The notes under the pieces are model-generated. The model did no database searches, was not told the DNA's origin, and saw nothing but the letters and a program-made list of their open reading frames with translations. A DNA stretch of 64,000 nt from an uncultured Lachnospiraceae bacterium (GTDB lineage Bacteria > Bacillota > Clostridia > Lachnospirales > Lachnospiraceae), in the NCBI GenBank assembly GCA_902786205.1, contig CADABQ010000001.1, forward strand, positions 1 to 64,000, written 5' to 3'. The first letter of the stretch is position 1. The number at the start of each line of letters is the position of its first letter. The position numbers were made by a program, and so were the translations under genes. This document shows, one piece after another, positions 27,784 to 36,754 of this stretch.

Positions 27784-27812
27784 TTGATGTTTTGTTTAAA
27801 ATGATGTATAAT
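27784..27812 (+). promoter_or_regulatory. SigA-type promoter of cheV
   Basis: TTGATG at 27784-27789 and TATAAT at 27807-27812 are 17 bases apart, about 40 bases before ATG 27855. Confidence 0.75.
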
Positions 27813-27854
27813 AAATATACGTTATAGGATATATGAGGATAGGAGGAACGGGTT

Positions 27855-28760
27855 ATGGAAACGAACATTCTATTAGAGAGTGGAACGAATGAGTTGGAGA
27901 TACTTGAGTTCCGCATAGGGGATAATTATTATGGGATGAATGTTGCTAAGATTAAAGAGATTCTTACTTATAAAAAACCAACACCGGTACCAAATGGACA
28001 TCCATCCATTGAGGGAATCTTTATGCCAAGAGATACGATTATTTCAATTATTGATTTGGCAAAATGTTTACATTTACCACCATCAAAAGATTCAACCAAA
28101 GATATGTTTATAGTTACCAACTTCAATCAGTTACATACGGCATTTCATGTACATGAGGTGGTAGGAATTCATCGCGTATCTTGGGCGGATATTGTTAAAC
28201 CAGATGCAACAATCAATACAGCGGGGGCAGGAGTGGCAACTGGTATTATTAAGTTAAAAGAAAAGTTGATTATTATTCTTGATTTTGAGAAGATTGTCAA
28301 TGATATTAGTCCTGAGACCAGCTTGCGTGTTTCTGATATTGCAAGATTGGGAGATCGTCCACGTGATGAACATCCGATTTTGATTGCAGAAGATTCTGCG
28401 TTGTTAAGTAAACTTATTACCGATTGTTTACATAAGGCAGGATATAGCAATGTAACTGTTGCCAACAATGGTAAAGAAGCATGGGATAAGTTAAATGAAT
28501 ATCGAAGTGCAGGAGATTTAAGAGATAAAGTAAGTTGTGTTATTACAGATATTGAGATGCCACAGATGGATGGACATCGATTGACAAAGTTGATTAAAGA
28601 GGATAATGACTTTAAGGATATTCCGGTTGTTATTTTCTCATCTCTGGTAAATGAAGAGATGAAAAGAAAAGGAGAGTTACTTGGTGCAAATGCACAACTT
28701 TCAAAACCAGAAATTGGTTCCTTGGTTGCGTGTATCGACCAGTTAGTTTCTCAAAGATAA
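27855..28760 (+). CDS. cheV: chemotaxis protein CheV
   Basis: CheV couples receptors to the CheA kinase and takes part in adaptation. The 301 residues contain a CheW-like domain (about 12-155; EILEFRIGDNYYGMNVAKI) and a response-regulator receiver domain (about 172-298; ILIAEDSALLSKLI with acidic E-D, the phospho-acceptor Asp in CVITDIEMPQMDGH, and the conserved Lys in LSKPE). GGAGGAACGG precedes the ATG. It is a single gene with its own promoter and terminator. It implies flagellar motility or chemotaxis, although no other such gene is in the window. Confidence 0.94.
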   Translation: METNILLESGTNELEILEFRIGDNYYGMNVAKIKEILTYKKPTPVPNGHPSIEGIFMPRDTIISIIDLAKCLHLPPSKDSTKDMFIVTNFNQLHTAFHVHEVVGIHRVSWADIVKPDATINTAGAGVATGIIKLKEKLIIILDFEKIVNDISPETSLRVSDIARLGDRPRDEHPILIAEDSALLSKLITDCLHKAGYSNVTVANNGKEAWDKLNEYRSAGDLRDKVSCVITDIEMPQMDGHRLTKLIKEDNDFKDIPVVIFSSLVNEEMKRKGELLGANAQLSKPEIGSLVACIDQLVSQR

Positions 28761-28770
28761 ACAATGTTGT

Positions 28771-28812
28771 AAAATAGAACAAGATGCCTTGGTCATTTTG
28801 TTCTATTTTTTG
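28771..28812 (+). terminator. Rho-independent terminator of cheV
   Basis: AAAATAGAACAA (28771-28782) pairs with TTGTTCTATTTT, ending near 28809, followed by further T residues. Confidence 0.85.
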
Positions 28813-28896
28813 TTTTATAGATTAAAATGTGAACAGCCGTTTGATTTTGTGGGATTAAGGTATTTAGTACTCTAATCTCTTATATGGGAAAGCTTC

Positions 28897-28925
28897 TTGT
28901 TTAAAAAAGAGGATTATGCTATACT
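28897..28925 (+). promoter_or_regulatory. candidate promoter of the zinc-ribbon membrane protein gene
   Basis: TTGTTT at 28897-28902 and TATACT at 28920-28925 are 17 bases apart. The resulting leader of about 165 bases contains the folded region 28942-29023. Confidence 0.6.
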
Positions 28926-28941
28926 AATAAATATAGTTAGG

Positions 28942-29023
28942 GGCAGAGGCTTGAACGAAGGTAGTGAAGTGAATTGTAAATATCTGATTTATACAAAGAA
29001 CAATTCGCAGGGGACCTTTTGCC
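28942..29023 (+). promoter_or_regulatory. structured leader, three-way-junction-like
   Basis: GGCAGAGG (28942-28949) can pair with CCTTTTGCC (29015-29023, one bulged T). Inside it lie a small CTT/AAG hairpin (28950-28960) and a nine-base-pair stem GTGAATTGT/ACAATTCGC (28969-28977 with 29000-29008), itself capped by an inner TAAAT/ATTTA stem. I cannot match it to a known riboswitch class. It lies about 70 bases before the start of the zinc-ribbon membrane protein gene. Confidence 0.45.
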
Positions 29024-29095
29024 TAAACATCATATTAGAGAAGTGGTATATAAGAGGGAAAAATGAAAATATAAGAATATAGAGGGGGAACGGTT

Positions 29096-30736
29096 ATGGG
29101 GCAATGTAAGATTTGCGGAAAAGAAATTGAGGATGGGCAGGAGCTTTGTGAACAATGTCAAGAGGATATGGAACAGGTTGATATATCTGGTTTAGATGAG
29201 TTAAATTTAGATGACCTGAATTTAGATAATATAAATATAGATGAAATTGATTTGCCAGAGTTATCAGAAGATACAAGAGAAACAAATCTTGAATTTAATT
29301 TAGAAGATGCAGATAATGATCTGGAAAATCCATCTATTGTAGTTAGAGATAAGGATGCAAAAGAAAACACCACAGAAAAACAAGAAGAGCTTCCTATTGT
29401 AGATACCATGGAAACAGTAGAAGAAAATGAAAATACAGATAGTATTCTTGATATTCCGGATGTTCCAGATCCTTTAGAGGCAGAAGTCTCTGAAGCGGCA
29501 GATGCTGGTGTAGAAACAGATCCGATAATGGATGTGCCTGAAATGGCAGAAGATGTGATGCCAGATTTGGATAGTTTACTTGATTTATCAGAGGAAACAA
29601 CAATGGATTCGTCTGAGGAACAAGCGGCAACAAATACAGCAGTTATGGAAGAGGCACTGCCTGAAAGTAATGAAGAAGGGTTAGATTTAACAGATTTATT
29701 AGGGGAAGAGACTACGACAGAAGGGATAGCGGATTCCAATACACAGGAAACAGAAGAGACAACGGATGCATTAGGGTTAGGTGATTTAGGACTTGATCTT
29801 GGAATTGGAGATGTTGCGGATCTTTCATTAGATTTGGGAGATGATTCGGAATCGTTACCGTTAAATGATACAAATGCTGATATAGCTATGATGGAAGGCT
29901 TGCCTGATGCAGAGGTTATGGCGGAAGTGGCAGAACCCAAAAAGAAAGTTAGCATTTGGAAAAGATTGTTTGGTAATGTGAAAGACGAAAAGTGGGAAAA
30001 GAAAAAAGAGGAGGAAGCGAAAAAAGAAGAGTTACGTTTAGCGCAGGAAGAAGAAAAGAAAAAAGCTGCGGAAATGGAGAAAACAGAAGAAGGAGAAGAA
30101 ACGGAAAAAATAGATCCAAAGGAAGCAAAAAAGGCAGCAAAACTAGCGAAAAAGGAAGAAAAAGCAAAACGAAAGGCCGAAAAGAAAGCACAAAGAGAAC
30201 AACAAAAAGAACTGATTGATGAGGATGAAGAGGAAGGGCGTATCAATCGTGTAGGTGCAGTGCTTGTTTTTGCAGTACTCGGTATTGCAGCAGTTTTTGT
30301 GATTGCAGGTACAAATGTATTTAGCTACAAGAGTAGTATTAAACGCGCATCTGGTTTCTTTAAAGAGGATCAATATGCCAAAGCTTATGATGAATTAAAT
30401 GGATTAACAATAAAAAAGAAAGATGAAAATTTATATAAACAGGTGCGGACGGTGATGTATGTAAATAAAGAACTAGACTCGTATCATAATTATACAAAGC
30501 TTCGTATGTATCCGGAAGCATTGGATTCTCTATTGAAGGGGCTTGAAAAATATGATTATTATTTGGAAAGTGCAAGGGAAGTAGATGTGACGGAAGACTA
30601 TGATAAAGTAAAAAATCAAATACTTTTAACCCTAAAAAAAGAATACAACATGACAGAAAAAAAGGCGTATGCTTTATTGGATAATAAGGATCAGGGGGAC
30701 TATAGTAAGAAAGTGATTAAAATAGCAAATGAATAA
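29096..30736 (+). CDS. zinc-ribbon membrane protein with acidic and basic blocks
   Basis: The 546-residue product is modular. A zinc ribbon occupies the N terminus (C4/C7 and C18/C21). A long acidic Asp/Glu/Leu-rich region follows (about 25-280), starting with short LDDLNLDNINIDEI repeats. Next come a KKKVSIWKRLFGN motif, a Lys/Glu coiled coil (about 295-380), one membrane segment (VGAVLVFAVLGIAAVFVIAG, about 385-405) and a helical C-terminal domain resembling TPR repeats. I do not recognise the family. GGGGGAACGG precedes the ATG. The charge layout suggests a scaffold at the membrane, which is inference. Confidence 0.7.
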   Translation: MGQCKICGKEIEDGQELCEQCQEDMEQVDISGLDELNLDDLNLDNINIDEIDLPELSEDTRETNLEFNLEDADNDLENPSIVVRDKDAKENTTEKQEELPIVDTMETVEENENTDSILDIPDVPDPLEAEVSEAADAGVETDPIMDVPEMAEDVMPDLDSLLDLSEETTMDSSEEQAATNTAVMEEALPESNEEGLDLTDLLGEETTTEGIADSNTQETEETTDALGLGDLGLDLGIGDVADLSLDLGDDSESLPLNDTNADIAMMEGLPDAEVMAEVAEPKKKVSIWKRLFGNVKDEKWEKKKEEEAKKEELRLAQEEEKKKAAEMEKTEEGEETEKIDPKEAKKAAKLAKKEEKAKRKAEKKAQREQQKELIDEDEEEGRINRVGAVLVFAVLGIAAVFVIAGTNVFSYKSSIKRASGFFKEDQYAKAYDELNGLTIKKKDENLYKQVRTVMYVNKELDSYHNYTKLRMYPEALDSLLKGLEKYDYYLESAREVDVTEDYDKVKNQILLTLKKEYNMTEKKAYALLDNKDQGDYSKKVIKIANE

Positions 30737-30820
30737 TTAGTATGAAAACTAATATAGAATTAACTTGAGAAACAAAGACAGCGAAAGTATTGTAGAGGAG
30801 ATTCGATAGCAAATTTCAGA

Positions 30821-30879
30821 AAGAGGTATTGTAAATATACACGAAAGTGTTGTATGATATATTTACAGTATCTCTTTTT
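30821..30879 (+). terminator. long Rho-independent terminator
   Basis: AAGAGGTATTGTAAATATA at 30821-30839 pairs over 19 bases with the segment 30858-30876 (two G-U pairs), followed by T residues. The loop contains its own CAC-GAAA-GTG hairpin. It ends the zinc-ribbon protein transcript. Confidence 0.85.
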
Positions 30880-30916
30880 GTGAAATATAGCAAAGATTTT
30901 GCTTAAATGGGACTGC

Positions 30917-30969
30917 TACGAAAGGTAACACAGATAAGTACGCAGGAAGGAAAATGCCTTGCTTTCGTA
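30917..30969 (+). promoter_or_regulatory. leader hairpin before hisH
   Basis: TACGAAAG at 30917-30924 is the exact reverse complement of CTTTCGTA at 30962-30969. Inside is an AAGG/CCTT hairpin (30947-30960). It ends about 38 bases before hisH. There is no T-box core sequence, so a tRNA-His-sensing element is not supported. No clear promoter is seen nearby. Confidence 0.4.
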
Positions 30970-31007
30970 TTTGTTAAAACAAAGGACAAGAGAAAGGAGT
31001 TTAAAGT

Positions 31008-31631
31008 ATGATTGCTATTATAGATTACGACGCTGGAAATTTGAAGAGTGTAGAAAAAGCATTGCTTCATTTAGGAGAAAAAACCATTGTTACGAGAGAC
31101 AAAGAGGTTCTTTTGAAGGCGGACAAAGTTATTCTACCAGGAGTAGGTGCTTTTGAAGATGCGATGAACAAATTACATAAATATAATCTGGTAGATACCA
31201 TAAAGGAAATTGTGAAAAAAGATACTCCTTTTTTGGGAATTTGTTTAGGGTTGCAATTAATGTTTGAACGTAGTGATGAGTCAGAAAATGATGTGCCGGG
31301 ATTAGGATTACTACCTGGTGAAATTGTAAAAATTCCGCCATGTGGAGATTTAAAAATTCCGCATATGGGATGGAACTCTATAAAAATGAAACCGAATGCA
31401 AGGCTGTTTAAGGGTATTGAGGAAGATTCTTATGTGTATTTTGTGCATTCTTATTACTTAAAGGCGAAAAATGAAGAGGATGTTGCTGCAACTACAGAGT
31501 ATGGCACATTGATTCATGCATCGGTAGAGCATGGAAATATATTTGCTTGTCAATTTCATCCAGAAAAAAGTGGTGAAATCGGATTAAAGATATTAAAGAA
31601 TTTTGCTGAAATCGGAAAGGAGGATGCCTAA
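31008..31631 (+). CDS. hisH: imidazole glycerol phosphate synthase subunit HisH
   Basis: HisH is the glutamine amidotransferase subunit that supplies ammonia to HisF in histidine synthesis. The 207 residues include the nucleophile Cys in [12 protein letters not shown] and the His/Glu of the triad in CQFHPEKSG. The N terminus [19 protein letters not shown] is characteristic. GAAAGGAG precedes the ATG. Its stop overlaps the first base of hisF, so the two subunits are coupled. Confidence 0.96.
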   Translation: MIAIIDYDAGNLKSVEKALLHLGEKTIVTRDKEVLLKADKVILPGVGAFEDAMNKLHKYNLVDTIKEIVKKDTPFLGICLGLQLMFERSDESENDVPGLGLLPGEIVKIPPCGDLKIPHMGWNSIKMKPNARLFKGIEEDSYVYFVHSYYLKAKNEEDVAATTEYGTLIHASVEHGNIFACQFHPEKSGEIGLKILKNFAEIGKEDA

Positions 31632-32392
31632 TGTTTACAAAAAGAATTATTCCTTGTTTGGACGTTCACAATGGTAGAGTAGTAAAGGGCGTAAATTTTG
31701 TTAATTTAGTAGATGCCGGAGATCCGGTGGCAGTAGGTGCAGCCTATGACAAGGCAGGTGCGGATGAGTTGGTTTTTTTGGATATCACAGCGTCTTCGGA
31801 TTCTCGTGCAACGAAAGTAGATATGGTAAGAAGAGTTGCAGAAACTGTATTTATTCCATTTACGGTTGGTGGTGGCATCCGAACAGTGGATGATTTTAAG
31901 GCTATTTTGCGTGAAGGAGCAGACAAAGTATCTGTTAATAGTGCTGCTATCATGAATCCTACATTGATTTCAGAAGCGGCAGATAAGTTTGGAAGCCAAT
32001 GTGTTGTAGTTGCCATTGATGCGAAAAAACGTGAGGATGGAAGTGGCTGGAATGTTTATAAAAACGGTGGTCGAGTAGATATGGGAATTGATGCAGTAGA
32101 ATGGGCAATAGAGGCTGCCAGACTTGGTGCAGGTGAAATTCTTTTGACAAGTATGGACGGAGATGGAACGAAGGATGGATATGATATTTCACTGACAAGA
32201 ACAATCTCTGAAAATGTTCCTATTCCTGTTATTGCTTCAGGGGGAGCAGGAAAAGTGGAAGATTTTAAAGAGGCACTTACAGATGGAAAGGCGGATGCCG
32301 CACTGGCTGCATCATTATTTCATTTTAAGGAATTGGAAATAAAGCAAGTAAAGCAATATCTAAGAGAAGAAGGTATTAGTGTAAGACTTTAA
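31631..32392 (+). CDS. hisF: imidazole glycerol phosphate synthase subunit HisF
   Basis: HisF is the cyclase barrel that forms imidazole glycerol phosphate and AICAR from PRFAR and ammonia. The 253-residue TIM barrel shows the catalytic Asp residues in [15 protein letters not shown] and [14 protein letters not shown], and phosphate-binding loops [14 protein letters not shown] and [21 protein letters not shown] lies just before the ATG. It is cotranscribed with hisH and probably ung. Confidence 0.97.
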   Translation: MFTKRIIPCLDVHNGRVVKGVNFVNLVDAGDPVAVGAAYDKAGADELVFLDITASSDSRATKVDMVRRVAETVFIPFTVGGGIRTVDDFKAILREGADKVSVNSAAIMNPTLISEAADKFGSQCVVVAIDAKKREDGSGWNVYKNGGRVDMGIDAVEWAIEAARLGAGEILLTSMDGDGTKDGYDISLTRTISENVPIPVIASGGAGKVEDFKEALTDGKADAALAASLFHFKELEIKQVKQYLREEGISVRL

Positions 32393-32406
32393 AGGAGAAG
32401 TAGTAA

Positions 32407-33081
32407 ATGGCAGCAATTACAAATGATTGGCTAGATGCTATCAATGGGGAATTTAAGAAAGATTACTATAGAGATTTATACTTATTTATAAAAAAAGAAT
32501 ATAGCACGCAGGTTGTATATCCGGCAGCGGAGGATATTTTTAATGCATTTCACTTAACACCTTTAAGCAAGGTAAAAGTAGTAATTATTGGACAAGATCC
32601 TTATCATAATGTAAATCAGGCGCATGGTCTTTGTTTTTCTGTAAAGCCAGAAGTCGAGATACCACCCTCATTGGTAAATATCTATAAAGAATTACAAAGT
32701 GATTTAGGATGTTATATTCCGAACAATGGTTACCTTGTAAAATGGGCAGAACAAGGTGTACTTTTGTTAAATACTGTTCTTACGGTGCGTGCGCATCAGG
32801 CAGCTTCCCATCAAGGAAAAGGTTGGGAGATGTTTACGGATGCAATTATAAAGGCTGTAAATGAACAGGACCGTCCTATTGTATTTATTTTGTGGGGGAA
32901 ACCGGCACAAACGAAAAAGAAAATGCTTACAAATCCAAAACATTTGATTTTGGAAGCGCCTCATCCAAGCCCACTATCAGCATATCGTGGTTTTTTTGGA
33001 AGTAAACCATTTAGCAAGACAAATGACTTTTTAATAGCGCATGGTATTGAGCCGATTGACTGGCAAATTGAAAATATATAG
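32407..33081 (+). CDS. ung: uracil-DNA glycosylase, family 1
   Basis: Ung removes uracil from DNA in base-excision repair. The 224 residues contain the water-activating loop [18 protein letters not shown], with catalytic Asp and the uracil-pocket Tyr, and the DNA-intercalation loop [17 protein letters not shown]. The length is normal. AAAGGAG precedes the ATG. It lies 14 bases after hisF, inside the histidine region, and before the promoter at 33108, so it is probably expressed with hisHF. Confidence 0.97.
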   Translation: MAAITNDWLDAINGEFKKDYYRDLYLFIKKEYSTQVVYPAAEDIFNAFHLTPLSKVKVVIIGQDPYHNVNQAHGLCFSVKPEVEIPPSLVNIYKELQSDLGCYIPNNGYLVKWAEQGVLLLNTVLTVRAHQAASHQGKGWEMFTDAIIKAVNEQDRPIVFILWGKPAQTKKKMLTNPKHLILEAPHPSPLSAYRGFFGSKPFSKTNDFLIAHGIEPIDWQIENI

Positions 33082-33107
33082 CAATATGTACTGGTGTGAA
33101 ACAAAAC

Positions 33108-33136
33108 TTGACAGTGTAAAAAAAAGGACTTATAAT
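33108..33136 (+). promoter_or_regulatory. strong SigA-type promoter of hisZGD
   Basis: A perfect TTGACA (33108-33113) and a perfect TATAAT (33131-33136) are separated by 17 bases. The transcript would have a leader of about 100 bases before hisZ. I see no T-box or attenuator in it. Confidence 0.88.
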
Positions 33137-33240
33137 GAGACTGTTTGTGTGCTTTTGAAAGAAAGATACTTTAATGCGGTAAAGCGATAAAGCAACAAAA
33201 AGAAAATAATATGTATGCCGTTGGCAAGAAGGAGGAAAAC

Positions 33241-34542
33241 ATGAGTAAAGCAGATTATAAATTTTCGAATCGTGTAGAAGGGCGTGATTTATTACATACA
33301 CCAGAAGGGGTTCGTGATATTTATGGAGAAGAATGTGCACGAAAGGCTCGGGTACAGGAGAACATGCATCATGTTTTGAGACTATACGGCTTTCATGATA
33401 TACAGACGCCGACCTTTGAATTTTTTGATATTTTTAGTGAACAAAGAGGAACAGTTGCAGCAAAAAATATGTATCGTTTTTTTGACAGAGAAGGAAATAT
33501 GTTGGCGCTTAGACCAGATATCACACCTTCGATTGCAAGATGTGTATCTAAATATTTTAAAGAGGAAGAATTGCCAATTCGTTTCTGTTATGTAGGAAAT
33601 ACATATATCAATAATAGCAGTTATCAGGGAAAATTAAAGGAAACAACACAGGTCGGTGCAGAGTTGATCAATGATGATACTTCAGATGCAGATGCGGAAA
33701 TGCTTGCAATGACAATTGAATGTTTGTTGAAAGTTGGGATTAAAGAATTGCAAATAGAAGTAGGTCATGCAGATTTCTTTAATGGTCTTGCAGAAGAAGG
33801 AAACTTTACAGACATTGAAAAAGAAGAATTGCGTAAATTAATTATACAAAAAAATATGTTTGGTGTAGAGCAGATGATAGATGAAAAGCAGATTACAGGT
33901 GATTTGCGAGAATTATTCTTAAAGTTACCTAAAATGTTTGGAAACCTAGAAAATTTATCTTATGCAAAAACACTTACCAATAATGATAAAGCTTTACATG
34001 CAATCAATCGATTAGAGAAGTTATATAAAATATTAAAAACATATGAATTAAATAGTTATGTTACCTTTGATTTAGGAATGCTTAGTGAATACAATTATTA
34101 TACAGGAATTATATATAAAGCATATACATATGGAACAGGTGAGCCTATTGCAAAAGGTGGACGATACGGTACTTTGACAGAGCAGTTTGGTAAAAAGGCG
34201 CCTGCTATTGGTTTGGCAATTGAAATTGATCAGGTTATGTTGGCACTTTCCAGACAAAATATTGATGCATTGAAAGAAGAACCACTCAAGATTATTTTAT
34301 ACAAGAGTGACTATCGCAAGATTGCGATTGATCTTGCAAAGTATTATAGAGCAAATCAGATTAAAGTTGAAATGATACGTAAATCCTCCAGAAGAAAACT
34401 TCAGGAATATAAGGATTATGCAAAGAAAAATGGCGTTTTAAATGTAATGTACATTGAAGATGAGAATAATGTGATCTCTATTAATTTAGAAAATGATGCA
34501 GAGGAGATTGTTAAGACGCAAACTATTTTAAGCAAGTACTAA
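33241..34542 (+). CDS. hisZ: ATP phosphoribosyltransferase regulatory subunit HisZ
   Basis: HisZ is a histidyl-tRNA-synthetase paralogue that lacks aminoacylation activity and is needed by the short form of HisG. The 433 residues show class II synthetase motifs: [35 protein letters not shown] and [21 protein letters not shown] lies eight bases before ATG 33241; the in-frame start at 33211 is rejected for lack of a ribosome site. Immediately followed by hisG, which confirms the HisZ assignment rather than HisS. Confidence 0.93.
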   Translation: MSKADYKFSNRVEGRDLLHTPEGVRDIYGEECARKARVQENMHHVLRLYGFHDIQTPTFEFFDIFSEQRGTVAAKNMYRFFDREGNMLALRPDITPSIARCVSKYFKEEELPIRFCYVGNTYINNSSYQGKLKETTQVGAELINDDTSDADAEMLAMTIECLLKVGIKELQIEVGHADFFNGLAEEGNFTDIEKEELRKLIIQKNMFGVEQMIDEKQITGDLRELFLKLPKMFGNLENLSYAKTLTNNDKALHAINRLEKLYKILKTYELNSYVTFDLGMLSEYNYYTGIIYKAYTYGTGEPIAKGGRYGTLTEQFGKKAPAIGLAIEIDQVMLALSRQNIDALKEEPLKIILYKSDYRKIAIDLAKYYRANQIKVEMIRKSSRRKLQEYKDYAKKNGVLNVMYIEDENNVISINLENDAEEIVKTQTILSKY

Positions 34543-34558
34543 AAGGATGGAGGTTCTT

Positions 34559-35221
34559 ATGAGATATATTACATTTGCCCTGGCAAAGGGAAGATTAGCA
34601 AAAAAAACACTTGGAATATTGGAAAAGATTGGTATTACCTGTGAAGAAATGAAGGATCCGGATACAAGAAAATTAATATTCGTAAATGAAGAGTTAAAGT
34701 TAAAATTTTTCTTGGCAAAAGCATCGGATGTTCCTACTTATGTTGAATATGGTGCAGCAGATTTTGGAGTGGTAGGAAAAGATACAATATTGGAAGAGGG
34801 TAGAAAATTATATGAAGTTTTGGATCTCGGAATGGCAAAATGTCGTATGTGCGTAGCCGGTCCAGCTAAAGCTAAAGCATTATTAAGTAGTGGTGAATTG
34901 ATTCGCGTGGCTACCAAATACCCAAATATTGCAAAAGACTATTTTTATAATAAAAAACATCAGACTGTAGAAATTGTGAAATTAAATGGCTCTATTGAAC
35001 TAGCTCCAATCGTAGGTTTGTCCGAAGTAATTGTTGATATTGTTGAGACTGGTTCAACATTAAAAGAAAATGGATTAGTTGTTTTAGAGGAAATTTGTCC
35101 ATTATCTGCACGCATGGTTGTAAATGAAGTAAGTATGAAGATGGAACAGGAAAGAATTACAAAAATCATCAATGATTTAAAAACTGAGTTAGATAAGATG
35201 GACGAATCGGAAAAGAATTAG
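34559..35221 (+). CDS. hisG: ATP phosphoribosyltransferase, short form
   Basis: HisG catalyses the first step of histidine synthesis, joining ATP and PRPP. The 220-residue length is that of the short form, which works as a hetero-octamer with HisZ. Seen: [18 protein letters not shown] at the N terminus, the [15 protein letters not shown] block and the PRPP loop segment [21 protein letters not shown] at 34549-34553 fits ATG 34559 rather than ATG 34547. The gene follows hisZ after 16 bases. Confidence 0.95.
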   Translation: MRYITFALAKGRLAKKTLGILEKIGITCEEMKDPDTRKLIFVNEELKLKFFLAKASDVPTYVEYGAADFGVVGKDTILEEGRKLYEVLDLGMAKCRMCVAGPAKAKALLSSGELIRVATKYPNIAKDYFYNKKHQTVEIVKLNGSIELAPIVGLSEVIVDIVETGSTLKENGLVVLEEICPLSARMVVNEVSMKMEQERITKIINDLKTELDKMDESEKN

Positions 35222-35260
35222 AGACCTAAAAAATATATATTTAGAAAGGTTGTGCAAAAA

Positions 35261-36556
35261 GTGAGAAAAATTAAATTAACAGAGAATGCAAAAAAGAATA
35301 TTTTAGAGGATTTATTAAAGAGAAGCCCTAATAATTATGGACAGTTTGAAGATACTGTAAATGAAATTTTGGAAAATGTGCGTAAGAATAAGGATGAGGC
35401 AGTATTTTCTTATACCAAACAGTTTGACAAAGCAGAAATTAATGCGGACACTATTTTAGTGACCGAAAAAGAGATAGAGGAGGCATATACACTTGTAGAT
35501 GCATCTTTAGTAGAAGTAATTCGCAAAGCAATTGTAAATATCAAAGAGTACCATGAAAAGCAAAAGCAATACAGTTGGTTTGACAGCAAACCAGATGGCA
35601 CGATTTTAGGGCAGAAAATTACTGCATTGCAGACAGTTGGTCTTTATGTTCCAGGTGGAAAGGCAGCATATCCTTCCAGCGTGTTAATGAATGTTATTCC
35701 TGCAAAGGTTGCCGGAGTGGAACGTATTATTATGTGTACACCTCCAAATGCGGAAGGAAAAGTGACGCCAACTACTTTAGTGGCAGCAAAAGAAGCCGGT
35801 GTTACAGATATCTACAAAGTAGGAGGAGCACAGGCTATTGCAGCTATGGCATATGGTACAGAAAGTATTCCTAAAGTAGATAAGATAACAGGACCAGGAA
35901 ATATTTTTGTTGCATTGGCAAAGAAGGCAGTATATGGACATGTTAGTATTGATTCCATTGCTGGACCAAGTGAAATTTTAGTTTTGGCAGACGAAACAGC
36001 GACACCACGTTATGTAGCAGCTGATTTATTATCACAGGCGGAACATGATGAGATGGCATCTGCAATATTAGTAACAACAAGTGAAGAATTAGCAGATGCA
36101 GTATCCAAGGAAATTGATGGATTTTTGAAAACCTTATCCAGAGCAGAGATTATTCAAAAATCACTGGATAATTATGGATATATTTTATTGGTAGATGATT
36201 TGCAGGAAGGAATTGATGTAGTGAATGAAATTGCATCCGAACATCTAGAGATTGTTACAAAGGACCCATTCCAAGTAATGACAAAAGTAAAAAATGCTGG
36301 TGCAATCTTCCTTGGAGAATATGCCAGCGAGCCTTTGGGCGATTATTTTGCTGGTCCAAATCATGTATTGCCAACAAATGGAACTGCAAAATTCTTCTCC
36401 CCACTTAGTGTGGATGATTTTATTAAGAAATCAAGTATTATCTCATACTCTAGAGAAGCATTAGAGCCAATTCATAAAGACATTATTCAATTCGCAACAG
36501 CAGAACGATTAACTGCTCATGCAAATTCAATTGCGGTACGTTTTGAAGAAAAATAG
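35261..36556 (+). CDS. hisD: histidinol dehydrogenase
   Basis: HisD oxidises histidinol to histidine in two NAD-dependent steps. The 431 residues contain YVPGGKAAYPSSVLMN, GGAQAIAAMAYGTESIPKVD, KITGPGN, SIDSIAGPSE and the zinc-site segment LLSQAEHDEMA; the C-terminal SVDDFIKKSS is typical. GTG codons at 35252 and 35261 are both possible; AGAAAGG at 35243-35249 is too close to the first, so 35261 is preferred with modest certainty. hisB, hisA, hisI and hisC do not follow. Confidence 0.94.
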   Translation: MRKIKLTENAKKNILEDLLKRSPNNYGQFEDTVNEILENVRKNKDEAVFSYTKQFDKAEINADTILVTEKEIEEAYTLVDASLVEVIRKAIVNIKEYHEKQKQYSWFDSKPDGTILGQKITALQTVGLYVPGGKAAYPSSVLMNVIPAKVAGVERIIMCTPPNAEGKVTPTTLVAAKEAGVTDIYKVGGAQAIAAMAYGTESIPKVDKITGPGNIFVALAKKAVYGHVSIDSIAGPSEILVLADETATPRYVAADLLSQAEHDEMASAILVTTSEELADAVSKEIDGFLKTLSRAEIIQKSLDNYGYILLVDDLQEGIDVVNEIASEHLEIVTKDPFQVMTKVKNAGAIFLGEYASEPLGDYFAGPNHVLPTNGTAKFFSPLSVDDFIKKSSIISYSREALEPIHKDIIQFATAERLTAHANSIAVRFEEK

Positions 36557-36572
36557 AAGAAAGACAAGCTAG

Positions 36573-36615
36573 AAAAGAGGGCTACACAACAAATTGCGTG
36601 GTCCTTTCTTTGTTA
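36573..36615 (+). terminator. probable terminator after hisD
   Basis: AAAGAGGGCTAC (about 36574-36585) can pair with GTGGTCCTTTCTTT (36598-36611) with two G-U pairs and a bulge. The tail TTTGTT is short. A perfect 8-bp inverted repeat (TTTTACAA 36652-36659, TTGTAAAA 36672-36679) follows in the gap before the next gene. Confidence 0.55.
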
Positions 36616-36754
36616 AAAGGGGAAAAAGGAATAAAGAAGTATGATAGATTATTTTACAAGTATTGATTGTTTTGTAAAAGATAGACCTGTCATAGTTTTG
36701 GCATAGTTAAGTGATACCATGTAAAAACAGATAAAAGGAAAGGGGTACAGGTAA

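Noticed and set aside
28897-29082. A 61-codon frame in the leader of the zinc-ribbon protein gene
   Set aside because: It starts at the TTG of the promoter -35 box, has no ribosome site, and overlaps the folded leader.
29158-30246. A 362-codon open frame on the minus strand opposite the zinc-ribbon protein gene
   Set aside because: It is very Ser-rich and antisense to Asp/Glu/Lys repeats, an artefact of codon composition. It has no ribosome site and the plus-strand gene has clear domains.
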